Source: Candidatus Dojkabacteria bacterium
Lineage (GTDB): Bacteria; Patescibacteriota; Dojkabacteria; B142; WJKM01
Direction of reading: 5' to 3'
Length of the DNA: 23,112 nucleotides
Assembly (NCBI GenBank): GCA_020429465.1
Contig: JAGQLH010000009.1
Location: forward strand, 1-23,112
Position numbers and translations under genes: made by a program. The notes under the pieces were generated by a model. It was given only the letters and a program-made list of their open reading frames with translations, made no database searches and was not told where the DNA came from. Shown here in pieces: positions 5,807 to 14,802 of this stretch (within the stretch, counting starts at the first letter, position 1; each line of letters starts with the position of its first letter).

Positions 5807-7132
5807 ATGAAGCGTATAGTACTTTCTACAATTATACTAGCATTTTTCCTCGCAGGGTGTGTATCGAAGAATGAGGTCGATCCTGTGGTTGTTTCTGTTC
5901 CGTCTTTTGAAGATGAAGGAGAGATCCAAGGTGAAGACACAACGAAACTTATTATGTGGGGAATGTTTGAGACTGATGATAATATGCAAGTACTCATTGA
6001 TGCATTTGAAAGTGAAAATCCAGAGATAGAGATTGAATATGTTAAAAAAGATAAAGAAACATATGCTAGTGAATTACGTCAGGTACTTCAGGATGGAAAC
6101 CCAAATACTTCGCCTGATATCTACATGATTCATAATAGTTGGGTAGAAAACCATCTTTCGTTTATAGCTACTTCTCCCGAATCGATTTTGTCAACCTCTG
6201 ATTTTGAAGATGAATTTCATGCTTTTGTTGCAGAAGATTTCGCATTTGGCGGATCAGTAAGGGGTGTACCGTTATGGGTGGATTTGTTGGGACTTATTTA
6301 TAACGAAGAACATCTCATAGATACAGGGGATACTGTAATAGCAGAGGGATGGGATACGTTTATTGTTCAAGCATTAAACATGACTACGGAATCATCGGAA
6401 CCCCCACAATTTGGATTTTCTGCAGGTAACTCTGAAAATGTCGAATTTTATTTCGATGTAATGAATTTATTGTTTATGCAGGCACGAACACAACCATTAA
6501 CTCCAGAGGATCGTGAAGTATTATTCGCTGAAGGTGAACAAATAGCGCTTGAAGATGCGTTGTTGTTTTACAGGAACTTCCTTAGTACAAACAAAACATG
6601 GAACTCATCTCAGAAGCTCGATACTGCTTCCTTCATAGAAGGAACAACTTCCTCCTTTATTGCACCAACATGGAGAATCTTAGATATACTTGATTTTAAA
6701 GAGGCGCGTAACCTTGATATGCTTGTAAGAACTGCCCAGGTTCCACAACTGAATTTAGGGGAAGATGAGAAAGTTACTATTGCTACCTATTGGGGGTATG
6801 TGGTGAGTGATGATAGTTCTAATACTAATTCTGCGTGGGAATTCCTTCGATTTTTAACTACTAAAGAGACCCAGGAACTCTATGCAGATACCGTGGTAGC
6901 AAATGGGCGTGAATTCGCACTTCTCTCCCCTCGTATAGATCAATTAACTGCTCAATCAGATAATGTATATTTACAGCCATATGTAGCAAGTATTCCGTAT
7001 GCTATGTCATGGCATATGGTAAATGGGCAAAAATTACAGGAGCCTTATGCTCAGTTATTGGGGAATGAAATTGATTTTGATGATCTGCTTGCTATTATTG
7101 ATGAATTACGAGAAAATAGCAATGAACTCTAA
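5807..7132 (+). CDS. ABC-type sugar-binding lipoprotein (solute-binding protein family 1)
   Basis: An extracytoplasmic solute-binding lipoprotein of 441 residues. The signal peptide ends in the lipobox LAGC with Cys18 as the lipidated residue. An acidic linker (about 20-45) follows. The mature domain then shows family 1 (sugar/carbohydrate type) features: WGMFETDDNMQVLIDAFE and NPEIEIEYV near the N-terminus, PDIYMIHNSWV, VPLWVDLLGLIYNEEHL for the hinge and ligand cleft, SFIEGTTSSFIAPTW, and WGYVVSDDSSNTNSAWEFLRFLT near the C-terminus. Such proteins normally deliver a ligand to two permeases and an ATPase, but none is next to it. It is followed at once by the Ig-repeat surface protein gene. 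It may use a distant transporter or act as a surface ligand-binding or adhesion protein. The ligand cannot be told from the sequence. Confidence 0.88.
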   Translation: MKRIVLSTIILAFFLAGCVSKNEVDPVVVSVPSFEDEGEIQGEDTTKLIMWGMFETDDNMQVLIDAFESENPEIEIEYVKKDKETYASELRQVLQDGNPNTSPDIYMIHNSWVENHLSFIATSPESILSTSDFEDEFHAFVAEDFAFGGSVRGVPLWVDLLGLIYNEEHLIDTGDTVIAEGWDTFIVQALNMTTESSEPPQFGFSAGNSENVEFYFDVMNLLFMQARTQPLTPEDREVLFAEGEQIALEDALLFYRNFLSTNKTWNSSQKLDTASFIEGTTSSFIAPTWRILDILDFKEARNLDMLVRTAQVPQLNLGEDEKVTIATYWGYVVSDDSSNTNSAWEFLRFLTTKETQELYADTVVANGREFALLSPRIDQLTAQSDNVYLQPYVASIPYAMSWHMVNGQKLQEPYAQLLGNEIDFDDLLAIIDELRENSNEL

Positions 7133-7148
7133 ATCGTTTTTTATTCAT

Positions 7149-9131
7149 ATGAAATTTCTAACTCGGTCTACCATCGCTTTACTATTTGTAGCTGCTTCGT
7201 TCTTTACTATTACGAGTAGTGCATCCGCGGCTGATCTCAATATTATTCGACCGGCTCACAATGAAAAAGTTCAGGGTACTATTGATGTCTATTGGTCAGT
7301 CTTTAATACTGGTATGCCATCAGTTCCCTATGAAATGAGGATAAAAAATGCAACTTGTTCTGATGTAGGAGCTCCTATTTCGGGACCTAATTTCCAATCA
7401 TCCGTAGCAAATGGATATTATAATTTTCCGTGGAATACTGGTTCAGTAGCAGATGGTGTGCACTGTTTACAATTATGTATACAAAATTCTTCAGGAGCTT
7501 ATGAATGTGTTCAGAGAACATTTGAAGTAATCAATTACACAAACAACGCCCCAGTAATAACAACTTCGCCTCCAAATACAAATTTAACGACAAGTAGCTT
7601 GTTTACATATAATATTGGCGCATATGATCCAGATGGAGATGATTTCGTATATCAACTATTAGTAGCACCTGATTTTATATATCTTGATCAGACTGGGAAA
7701 TTAGCTTTAGGTAACTATATGACAGTGGGGACATACGAGGTTTCATTTGCTGTGATAGATATATATGGAGCTGCTAATTCTCAGTCGTTTGTGCTGAATG
7801 TAACTCAGGCTGCATCTCCAACTCCTGGCGGGACTGGCAGTAGCGGTGGAAGTACTGGTGGTGGAGTCACTCCTACACCAACGTATACTCCGACGTATAC
7901 ACCAACACCATCTCCAACACCTACACCAACTAGTTCAATCACGCTAACGCAGACACCAACGCAAACTCCTAGTGTAAGTCCTACCCCTACACCGAGTACT
8001 ACTGATCCACAAATGGTAATTGTGAATCCGTCCGAAAATGTGATTTTTAGAGGAGTAGATAATGAAATTGAATGGGAAATTAAAAATGTTTCACTCGATG
8101 AGATTTCTGAAATAGTAGTTGAATACACTCTGGAGGGTGAAGAATCATATTCGGAGATCACTACCTTTACAGGAGGAACTGCAACGACTTATTTATGGGA
8201 TGTAACAAACATTGAAAATGGTGAGTACACGGTAAGAATATCGTTACTTGATTCTTCTGGAAACGCTATTATTAGTCAATCTTCAGATCAATTTAGTGTT
8301 GAGAATAGGGAAAGTGAAGGCAAGGTTCTTTCGGTATTTAATTTAGCCCCTGAAAATAAAATTGAAATAACGGATCGTACCCCATTGATTTCAGCAAGTT
8401 TTGCTCCTAGTGATGAGGGACAGATCGTGGTTAGTGATGTCGTCATAGAATTTGATGGTGATACTATTACAGATGAGTGTTCGATTGATGAATTTGGATT
8501 TAGTTGTGAGATAGAAGACGATTTAGATCTGGGAGATCATACGGTAAGTGTTACTATTCTTGATACGAATGAACAATCCCTTGATCAAAGTTGGGTGTTC
8601 TATGTTATTGAAGATACAAATGGTGAGCCGTCCGGAGAAGATACCCCTGAAGAAGACGGTGAATCAGCAATCTCGAGATTTTTCTCTAATATAGATTTTT
8701 CTAATATTGATACCTCACAATTGATTCCAATTTGTGGAGGACTTCTTTTCTTACTAGTCCTTGTATTTATTGTGAATTTTATTAGAAGACGTCGATCAGT
8801 TGATTTAGGTGAGGATACATTTGCCACTAATGAACCATCTCCTGGTTTTGAAGCTGCTCCATCTAGTTTTGATGAAAATCCATTTGGCAGCGCTCAAGAA
8901 GAACCATTTGATTTCTCAGTTGGGAGTCATGATGTAGATTCTGAAGGCGCCCCACTTGCTGTCGATAATTCAGGTGGTGCTGAGGAAATTCCTGATTGGT
9001 TACAAGGTGATACAGAGACTGGAGCACAACCGGTTGGAAGTGATGGATCAACATTCGATCCTACTGCAGGCTCAAATGATTCAAGTTCAGAAGTACATAA
9101 TGAATTCGAGCTAACTCCGAATGATGAATAA
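7149..9131 (+). CDS. Modular Ig-repeat surface protein with membrane anchor and acidic cytoplasmic tail
   Basis: A 660-residue surface protein from the chosen start. Signal peptide 1-27 (SSASA|A), an Ig-like domain about 29-129 with four cysteines, and a cadherin/He_PIG-like domain about 133-221 (NNAPVI, YDPDGDD, GTYEVSFAVID) are followed by a Thr/Pro-rich stalk about 222-287. Two further Ig-like domains lie at about 288-387 and 391-489, the second with a cysteine pair. Then come a linker, a transmembrane helix about 526-545, a stop-transfer RRRR, and an acidic tail of about 110 residues containing IPDWL. An in-frame ATG at 7122 overlaps the lipoprotein stop by 11 nt and would add nine residues. 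7149 is preferred for its cleaner signal peptide, but neither has a Shine-Dalgarno. It probably shares an mRNA with the lipoprotein gene. Binding or adhesion is likely, and the partner is unknown. Confidence 0.88.
   Translation: MKFLTRSTIALLFVAASFFTITSSASAADLNIIRPAHNEKVQGTIDVYWSVFNTGMPSVPYEMRIKNATCSDVGAPISGPNFQSSVANGYYNFPWNTGSVADGVHCLQLCIQNSSGAYECVQRTFEVINYTNNAPVITTSPPNTNLTTSSLFTYNIGAYDPDGDDFVYQLLVAPDFIYLDQTGKLALGNYMTVGTYEVSFAVIDIYGAANSQSFVLNVTQAASPTPGGTGSSGGSTGGGVTPTPTYTPTYTPTPSPTPTPTSSITLTQTPTQTPSVSPTPTPSTTDPQMVIVNPSENVIFRGVDNEIEWEIKNVSLDEISEIVVEYTLEGEESYSEITTFTGGTATTYLWDVTNIENGEYTVRISLLDSSGNAIISQSSDQFSVENRESEGKVLSVFNLAPENKIEITDRTPLISASFAPSDEGQIVVSDVVIEFDGDTITDECSIDEFGFSCEIEDDLDLGDHTVSVTILDTNEQSLDQSWVFYVIEDTNGEPSGEDTPEEDGESAISRFFSNIDFSNIDTSQLIPICGGLLFLLVLVFIVNFIRRRRSVDLGEDTFATNEPSPGFEAAPSSFDENPFGSAQEEPFDFSVGSHDVDSEGAPLAVDNSGGAEEIPDWLQGDTETGAQPVGSDGSTFDPTAGSNDSSSEVHNEFELTPNDE
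7866..8006 (+). repeat. Thr/Pro-rich low-complexity stalk
   Basis: Irregular repeats of ACN-CCN codons encode TPTPTYTPTYTPTPSPTPTP and a second T/P/S-rich block. It is a flexible, extended spacer between two pairs of folded domains and is inside the gene. The repeat could change length by slippage. Confidence 0.8.
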
Positions 9132-9140
9132 TAGTAGTAT

Positions 9141-11831
9141 CTATTGGTAAAGTTGTGCGCATGGATTTGATGAGGATGCTATGTTTCGAAGTATAACTTC
9201 TTGTGTCCCTACTCTTCCTTTAATGTGTTGAATTTCTAAGTTGCGTTCCTTTGTTACAATTTCATCGTAGATGGAAATCTTAGAATTTTGAAGTGAACTA
9301 GGGATAGTAATATCTTCGCTACAATCAAATTCGATCGGGGGTATGGTATATGAATAAGAAGAATCAGATTCAACAATCAAACCTGTTGTGTTAGATGAAG
9401 CTTCTTCAGAAGAAACGGTTGTTTCAGAAGCTGCTGGTGTATTTGCAAGATCTTGTAGTAGTACTAATGAACTTGCAAATGTTATAGCAATTGTTAAGGC
9501 AATAGAGTAATCTGAGAGTTGATTTATGGCCCCATTAATAAGGTCATTAAACGCTTTAAATAGATTGTATACCCCCATTAGACTCATAATCCCACCAAAT
9601 AGATCAAGTGCTGCAGATGTACGAGCTACTGCACTGTCTATAAGGTCTGCTAACCTTTTCCGTAGACCTGAGACTTCAAGAGCGGTATATGTACCAACCC
9701 CAGCGGCTACACTTCCTAATCCAAAAGTTCCTGCTCCCACAAATGCTCCAACTGCCGCTGCAATCGTCCCGGCTACTGTGGTAGCGATAATACCACCAAC
9801 AGTCACTTGCCAAAATCCGAGTAATCCTCCTACAGTATAAACAGCAACTGGTATGAATGCTGCAGCTGTAAAACCGGCTGAAACAACAGTTCCAGCTTTT
9901 ACTGCTGTTTGAGATAACCAACTTGTTATTGCACCAGTACCAGAAATATAACTGAATGTGCCGAGAAGATTTGATATCCCTTTTGTATAGCCTACTCCAA
10001 ATACAAGTGCTGATTGTTGATCTTTCCACCATGCATCCAATCCACCTTCTTTTAATGTTTCGTATTGATCTGCCACACTAAAAGCACCAGTTGCCATATT
10101 TAATACTCCCCCACCAGGGAATTTAAGTAGGTGGAGTAATTTTGGACTTGCCATTTTAATTGAATGAGAAAGTGCATCGAGTGCCCGATGGAATAAAATA
10201 CCGGCGGTACCTGTTGCCATTGCAGTTGCCACCGCAGCTCCTCCAGATAAACCAAATGCGGATGCTGCTAACATACCTGCACCAAACCAGTCTAATGACT
10301 TTAAAAATACATGTGTACCTCTCGTAGAAGCAAATTTAGCGGTGAGTCTGCCATCTATAGTATCAGAAATAGCTACACGTTCTGTTATACCTAGATTCCG
10401 TATTTGCGACTTTGTAAGATCCGATGAAATATCAACTAATTTAATCCCTGCATTATTTGGATTAGAAAGTGCTATTCGTAATCTAAGATCATCTAGTCGG
10501 TTAAATAATTTGAAATTGTTTGGATTGTACTTTTTAAGGTCGAGCGCATACGCTGCATCCATAAAGCTTCTTACAGTACCTGCACCTGTTCCAACAGCGA
10601 ATGCAACTGGTGCTAGTGCTGGATTGATAAAAATAAGAGGTGCTGCAATCAAGAGACCCGTTCGAGCACCTTTTAGTACGTGTCCTGCTCCACGAATCCC
10701 ACTTCCAAGGGCATTTTTTGTTTTTACTGCGTATTGTACAGGAGTTGAGGTGACTACGTTATTCCATTTTGTACCAATTCCGGTTTTGATCGCACTTACT
10801 GCATTTCGTGCAGAAAGAATTCGTTTAGAATTATAAATCGTTGTAGCTATATCTTTTACTTTTCTGAGAGGACGTGATAATTGGTATACTCCATATTCCC
10901 CAATAAGTTTTATGATATTTTTTCCACGAAATTTTCGTTTGCGATTGATTCTTTTTGCCGCAATTCGTACACGTTGGTGTCGAGAAGTTTTTAATCTATC
11001 CAAGAATTTATCAACACCATAGGATGCAACTTTTGTGGTATGTTCTTCTACTGCTCCAAATGCTGAGACTGCTACTTGTTTTGCACGATCCTTAACAAGT
11101 GATTTGAGCGCCGACTCACGTTTTGGTAGCTTCTTTAGAATTGCTTTCTGCTCGTCGGTAAGATATCTGCTGACAATTGTGCTATCGAGCGCATTATTAT
11201 CATAAAGGCGAAGTAAAACGCTTTCATCAAGTGGTGAGGTTTCTGTTGCAGTTTGATCATCTGGAGCTTTCCTCCCATATATCTGATCGGCAAAATTAAG
11301 GTCACGAAGTTTTTGTTTCTGTTCTTCCTGACGATTTTGAATAGTCTCTGTTAGTTTCTCTGCTCGTTCCTTAACTGTTTGTGCTTCTTCGGGTTTGAAT
11401 AACTTTTCTCGTAATTTACTAAAAAGGGATTGCTTCTCCTGTTCGTTTTGGTCTACTAGTTTCCGAATTTTACGATATCCCTTTTCTAAATCAATTTGTT
11501 CTTGGGTTCGTTCATACGTTGGGACTGATTCTATTTCTTCATCAGTAAGTAAATCATCATCGAGTTCTTTTGCTAAAGTGGCTGCTTTTTCTCGAAGAGA
11601 TGGTATGCTTGTGCCTGCAATAGTTATTTTATTATCTATTTCTTTTTTATACTCTTCTACCCGTGCATTCGTAAGTGATAATTCCTGTAATTTTTCATAA
11701 AGAAGGAAAGCATTTAAGAAAAGGATTGGATCTTGCACAAAAAGATTCTCTGGGACAAACGTTTGGCCATTGATAAGTGCACTATTATCATCACGTACCG
11801 TTATATTGTTTGTTAAGATTGTATCTGCCAT
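9141..11831 (-). CDS. Large coiled-coil and polytopic membrane protein, 896 aa
   Basis: An unrecognised protein. Residues about 35-180 are helical and rich in Glu, Lys and Gln, probably coiled coil. Residues about 225-370 are strongly basic, with a cluster at 282-303 (RHQRVRIAAKRINRKRKFR). Hydrophobic segments follow at about 391-418, 515-547, 645-716 (several, Gly/Ala-rich, glycine-zipper-like: VGGIIATTVAGTIAAAVGAF), 743-760 and 775-793. The last 100 residues are hydrophilic, Ser/Thr-rich with Cys837 and Cys891, and are probably outside the membrane. There is no signal peptide, so the N-terminal 390 residues should be cytoplasmic. It is last in the five-gene cluster, with its ATG one base after the stop of the 419-aa gene, so translation is coupled. 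Its stop lies 9 bp from that of the convergent Ig-repeat gene, with no terminator between. A channel or scaffold part of the cluster's machine is an inference. Confidence 0.8.
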   Translation of the reverse strand: MADTILTNNITVRDDNSALINGQTFVPENLFVQDPILFLNAFLLYEKLQELSLTNARVEEYKKEIDNKITIAGTSIPSLREKAATLAKELDDDLLTDEEIESVPTYERTQEQIDLEKGYRKIRKLVDQNEQEKQSLFSKLREKLFKPEEAQTVKERAEKLTETIQNRQEEQKQKLRDLNFADQIYGRKAPDDQTATETSPLDESVLLRLYDNNALDSTIVSRYLTDEQKAILKKLPKRESALKSLVKDRAKQVAVSAFGAVEEHTTKVASYGVDKFLDRLKTSRHQRVRIAAKRINRKRKFRGKNIIKLIGEYGVYQLSRPLRKVKDIATTIYNSKRILSARNAVSAIKTGIGTKWNNVVTSTPVQYAVKTKNALGSGIRGAGHVLKGARTGLLIAAPLIFINPALAPVAFAVGTGAGTVRSFMDAAYALDLKKYNPNNFKLFNRLDDLRLRIALSNPNNAGIKLVDISSDLTKSQIRNLGITERVAISDTIDGRLTAKFASTRGTHVFLKSLDWFGAGMLAASAFGLSGGAAVATAMATGTAGILFHRALDALSHSIKMASPKLLHLLKFPGGGVLNMATGAFSVADQYETLKEGGLDAWWKDQQSALVFGVGYTKGISNLLGTFSYISGTGAITSWLSQTAVKAGTVVSAGFTAAAFIPVAVYTVGGLLGFWQVTVGGIIATTVAGTIAAAVGAFVGAGTFGLGSVAAGVGTYTALEVSGLRKRLADLIDSAVARTSAALDLFGGIMSLMGVYNLFKAFNDLINGAINQLSDYSIALTIAITFASSLVLLQDLANTPAASETTVSSEEASSNTTGLIVESDSSYSYTIPPIEFDCSEDITIPSSLQNSKISIYDEIVTKERNLEIQHIKGRVGTQEVILRNIASSSNPCAQLYQ

Positions 11832-11832
11832 A

Positions 11833-13092
11833 TTACGTTGTTTGTTCCATTACGGTTATAAGTTTTGATCGTACCCTTTGAAGGACATTTGGATGTTGTA
11901 TCTCGTCAATTAGATTTTTGACTGCTTTAGGATTTTCTATACCCCTAGTAGCTAGTATGGTTATGTAATTTTTAATTGCTTCAGGAATTGAGAATACGTA
12001 TGATTCATAGATTGTTTTATCTAGAGTATTGTTTCCTAGGATTTCCATAACATCCACAGCATGAGTAATTTCCGGGCTTAGCATTTTTTCATCGTCTGTT
12101 GCCGACCTGAAGGAGAGAGAGAAAAACATATCAGGCATGTTGTACCATTTAGTAAGGATTAATAAAGCGATCCTCATTGTTTCTTGAACTATAGATGTTC
12201 TATCCTCAGGCTTGAATTCAAACTTGGAAAAAATAGAAGTTAATGAAGAGTACAGTTTTGCACCTAATTTATATGAATCACTGCTACTATTTCCTGTATT
12301 CGTATATTCGGTACCAATTTTTTGAAATTCTTTTCTAGTTTCTTCTAATGCGTTAGTAAGGTTTATTCGTTTGGCAAGTTTTTTATGTACCTCATGTGCA
12401 AATGACTCACATATAATTTCTGCAGCTTTTAGAGATAATGCTTCTGTAATATCTTTTCGTGCAAAGGCGAATGGAATGTGTTTTGAATTATTTTGTAATG
12501 TGTGAATTATAAAATCTGATTGGTATTGAACTGATTGAATAGTACTAAAAAATATACTGAGTTCTTTTGTTTTCTGTTCACGTTCTAGGGTTTTAGATAG
12601 GTCAAATAACCCAGATGGATGGGTATAGATAAGTTCTGATACATCAAACGTTACTTTGACAGAGTCTTGTTCTTGTGGGGTTAGAATCCCGTAAGCTTCC
12701 TGTTCTGGTTTTGAATAAACCTTTTCTAATTGATATAAGGCAAATAATGGCATTTCTATGAAAAAACGTGCATATTGAGCTGTTCTCAGTGCCTCAAGAA
12801 GTTGCTCTTCTATACCTCCAATTGTGGTTTTCTGTCCTGGGAACACCAACGGCTGAATACTTTTTAGTTGAGAAATGTAGAATGGTATATGCTTGGTGAA
12901 TTCAGTATTTTTAAAATCAATAGTTGATTTTAAGTACCCAGCATATTTTTTCAATAAATCTTCTGATATATCTGCTGGAAGTTCTAGAAAATTTATAAAA
13001 ATATTTGGCTGTATCTTGTACAGAATATCTTCTATCTTATTGATTTTCTGTACTATTGTTTCTACTGTGTGTCTTTGCGCGAGTGTAATCAT
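11833..13092 (-). CDS. Soluble helical protein of the VirB6-like cluster, 419 aa
   Basis: A 419-residue protein of unknown family. It has no signal peptide or membrane segment and looks almost wholly alpha-helical, with charged and amphipathic stretches throughout (for example LTNALEETRKEFQKIGTEY around residue 250, and the C-terminal NLIDEIQHPNVLQRVRSKL). No catalytic or nucleotide-binding motif is evident. The EICESFAHEVHKK stretch has HEVHK but not HExxH. It lies between the VirB6-like gene (3-nt gap) and the 896-aa gene (1-nt gap), so it is almost certainly made in proportion to them, perhaps as a cytoplasmic partner. It is the only gene in the window with a strong Shine-Dalgarno. Confidence 0.75.
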   Translation of the reverse strand: MITLAQRHTVETIVQKINKIEDILYKIQPNIFINFLELPADISEDLLKKYAGYLKSTIDFKNTEFTKHIPFYISQLKSIQPLVFPGQKTTIGGIEEQLLEALRTAQYARFFIEMPLFALYQLEKVYSKPEQEAYGILTPQEQDSVKVTFDVSELIYTHPSGLFDLSKTLEREQKTKELSIFFSTIQSVQYQSDFIIHTLQNNSKHIPFAFARKDITEALSLKAAEIICESFAHEVHKKLAKRINLTNALEETRKEFQKIGTEYTNTGNSSSDSYKLGAKLYSSLTSIFSKFEFKPEDRTSIVQETMRIALLILTKWYNMPDMFFSLSFRSATDDEKMLSPEITHAVDVMEILGNNTLDKTIYESYVFSIPEAIKNYITILATRGIENPKAVKNLIDEIQHPNVLQRVRSKLITVMEQTT

Positions 13093-13095
13093 GGA

Positions 13096-14775
13096 TTACC
13101 TCCTTTCAGGATAGCGTTTCCTGTTAAAGCTACTGAATGCTCCAGCTATAAGTGAATATAATTGACCAGCACTTGCCTTTGTTTGATTTGAAATTGCTTC
13201 CCCAAATGCTCCTCCTCCATCACCAGCTTGTGCAAGTTCACTGACTTTATCAAGTATTACTGGGGTTGCAAGGTAGAGTCCATAGGCGATCAATATTTTC
13301 ACGAGACGACCACTTGTTTCAACAGATGTGCTTGGATCGTATCCTAATAAAGGTGGTACAAAGGAAAAACTTTGAATAAGTGGTTCATAGGTTATAACAA
13401 CTATAAGCAAGAATACTGCATATGTCACAATGAATTTAAGTGATGCTGCGAACATTGGTTTTAGAAATGCCCCAATCATATTTCCAAGCATAGTAGGCAT
13501 AGCTGCTATAAGGAACATGTACGGGGATACTATTGGGAATAGTATTAGCGTAATATACGCACTCATCAATTTAAAGAATATTCTAATTGATGCCATGAAT
13601 AATGCAAGCGTAAAGACGAGGTTTGCAATTTGAGCTGCGAGAGAAGACAGCCCATCAGCACTCGAAGACCCGTCAGGAATTAGTCTGGTTAATGAATTCA
13701 CCACACCACCAATAATCGGTATAGTTTCAATAACATTAAGTTGTGGCACCAGGTCAGTAGTTAGTAAATCATCTCCGGATAAGTTAAGATCGGCAGTTCC
13801 AAATACTAACCATACACTCATTAGAGGATCGTCTGCTTGTATTCCATATTTACCATCAAGGGGTCCAAATTCTCCTACTTCATTATTTACAAGGTTTTCA
13901 CCAACTTGTTCTGCTTGGTGCCATAGACGAGGTACTCCATCCTCATAAATGATTTGTGTACCCCCATTCCAGATGGTGTTATACCCTGGTGAACCTGGGG
14001 ATGCTACCAAAACGTACTGCACGAAATTTGTCCCGACAGTAATTAAATCTATAAAGAGACCCGAAATAGCATAGCTAAAAGTAATAAGTAGTAATGAAAG
14101 TATAATGCTTGGGAGTGAGTTTACAACTGTAATAACTTGTTGCCCAGATTCTCTTCTAAATAGAACAAGAAGAGCAACTACCATTACAATGATAATGAGT
14201 AATCCATAAGCAACATTTTTATTAACGCTCCAGAATGATTGAATTGGTCTAAGAATGTTGTATCCCCAGCCAGGGAAATATACGGTTGATTCCTGTGCAT
14301 AGGTAGGAGTTACAAGTCGTAAATCTTCTGTTATGTCTTTTACAAAGTTTTTTGCTTGTACTTGTGTAGATTCAATTGGTTGTTCTGTATAGAAATTCCC
14401 TGCAAGAGCGATAACTTGGTCGGATAATCCACGTGAATGATCTATTGAAGCTATTTCTCCATCTTCTACTTCAATTTTAGTTTCACCAACCAATCCACTG
14501 CTAATGGTACTGAATAAATTCTGTAATGCACCTTGCCCGCATACTCCTTGTACTTGTTCGATATTGCCGTTACCTTCAACCACTAATTTGGTACAAGGTT
14601 GATTGTCACTACTTAGATACTGTTCATTGAAAGTTTTTCTTCGCAATTCACCTGAAGAATTCATGTACCATGTACCATCCTGGGCAAAACTATATGTAGT
14701 TAATGCCAAAAATGCTAATGCTAATACAGCAAGGAAGAGTTTGTAGTTGGCAAAATAACGTCGTAACGTTTTCAT
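13096..14775 (-). CDS. VirB6/TrbL-like type IV secretion membrane protein
   Basis: A 559-residue polytopic protein resembling VirB6/TrbL channel proteins of type IV secretion and conjugation systems. A signal peptide or first helix (about 11-31, ending SFAQ) is followed by an exported N-terminal region of about 150 residues with a probable disulfide (Cys61, Cys79). Transmembrane helices lie at about 186-206 and 219-247. A large extracytoplasmic loop (about 250-370) follows, then the conserved-looking core of four or five helices (about 380-508, including FFKLMSAYITLILFPIVSPYM as RIFFKLMSAYITLILFP). The C-terminal tail is hydrophilic, Gly/Ala-rich and basic at the end (NRKRYPERR). The family call rests on topology and the core motif, so it is likely rather than certain. 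It has its own promoter (14803-14831) and sits in the middle of the cluster. No VirB4-like ATPase is in the window. Confidence 0.72.
   Translation of the reverse strand: MKTLRRYFANYKLFLAVLALAFLALTTYSFAQDGTWYMNSSGELRRKTFNEQYLSSDNQPCTKLVVEGNGNIEQVQGVCGQGALQNLFSTISSGLVGETKIEVEDGEIASIDHSRGLSDQVIALAGNFYTEQPIESTQVQAKNFVKDITEDLRLVTPTYAQESTVYFPGWGYNILRPIQSFWSVNKNVAYGLLIIIVMVVALLVLFRRESGQQVITVVNSLPSIILSLLLITFSYAISGLFIDLITVGTNFVQYVLVASPGSPGYNTIWNGGTQIIYEDGVPRLWHQAEQVGENLVNNEVGEFGPLDGKYGIQADDPLMSVWLVFGTADLNLSGDDLLTTDLVPQLNVIETIPIIGGVVNSLTRLIPDGSSSADGLSSLAAQIANLVFTLALFMASIRIFFKLMSAYITLILFPIVSPYMFLIAAMPTMLGNMIGAFLKPMFAASLKFIVTYAVFLLIVVITYEPLIQSFSFVPPLLGYDPSTSVETSGRLVKILIAYGLYLATPVILDKVSELAQAGDGGGAFGEAISNQTKASAGQLYSLIAGAFSSFNRKRYPERR
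13098..13106 (-). promoter_or_regulatory. Strong Shine-Dalgarno of the 419-aa gene
   Basis: AAAGGAGGT on the minus strand, six bases from GGAGG to the ATG at 13092. Its last base is the end of the TAA of the preceding VirB6-like gene. This fixes the start at 13092 and is the only full Shine-Dalgarno seen before any gene in the window. Confidence 0.9.
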
Positions 14776-14802
14776 AGACAGTTTTGAAAAATATACTAAC
14801 TT

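Noticed and set aside
7023..7148. A longer start for the Ig-repeat protein
   Set aside because: It would overlap the lipoprotein gene by 110 bases and place a hydrophobic stretch of the wrong frame before a perfectly good signal peptide.
10342..10836. A 164-codon open frame on the + strand inside the 896-aa gene
   Set aside because: Antisense to a well-formed long gene, with no recognisable motif and no ribosome-binding site or promoter.
12385..12440. HEVHK in the 419-aa protein as a metallopeptidase motif
   Set aside because: The second His of HExxH is missing (HEVHK), and no supporting ligand pattern is seen.
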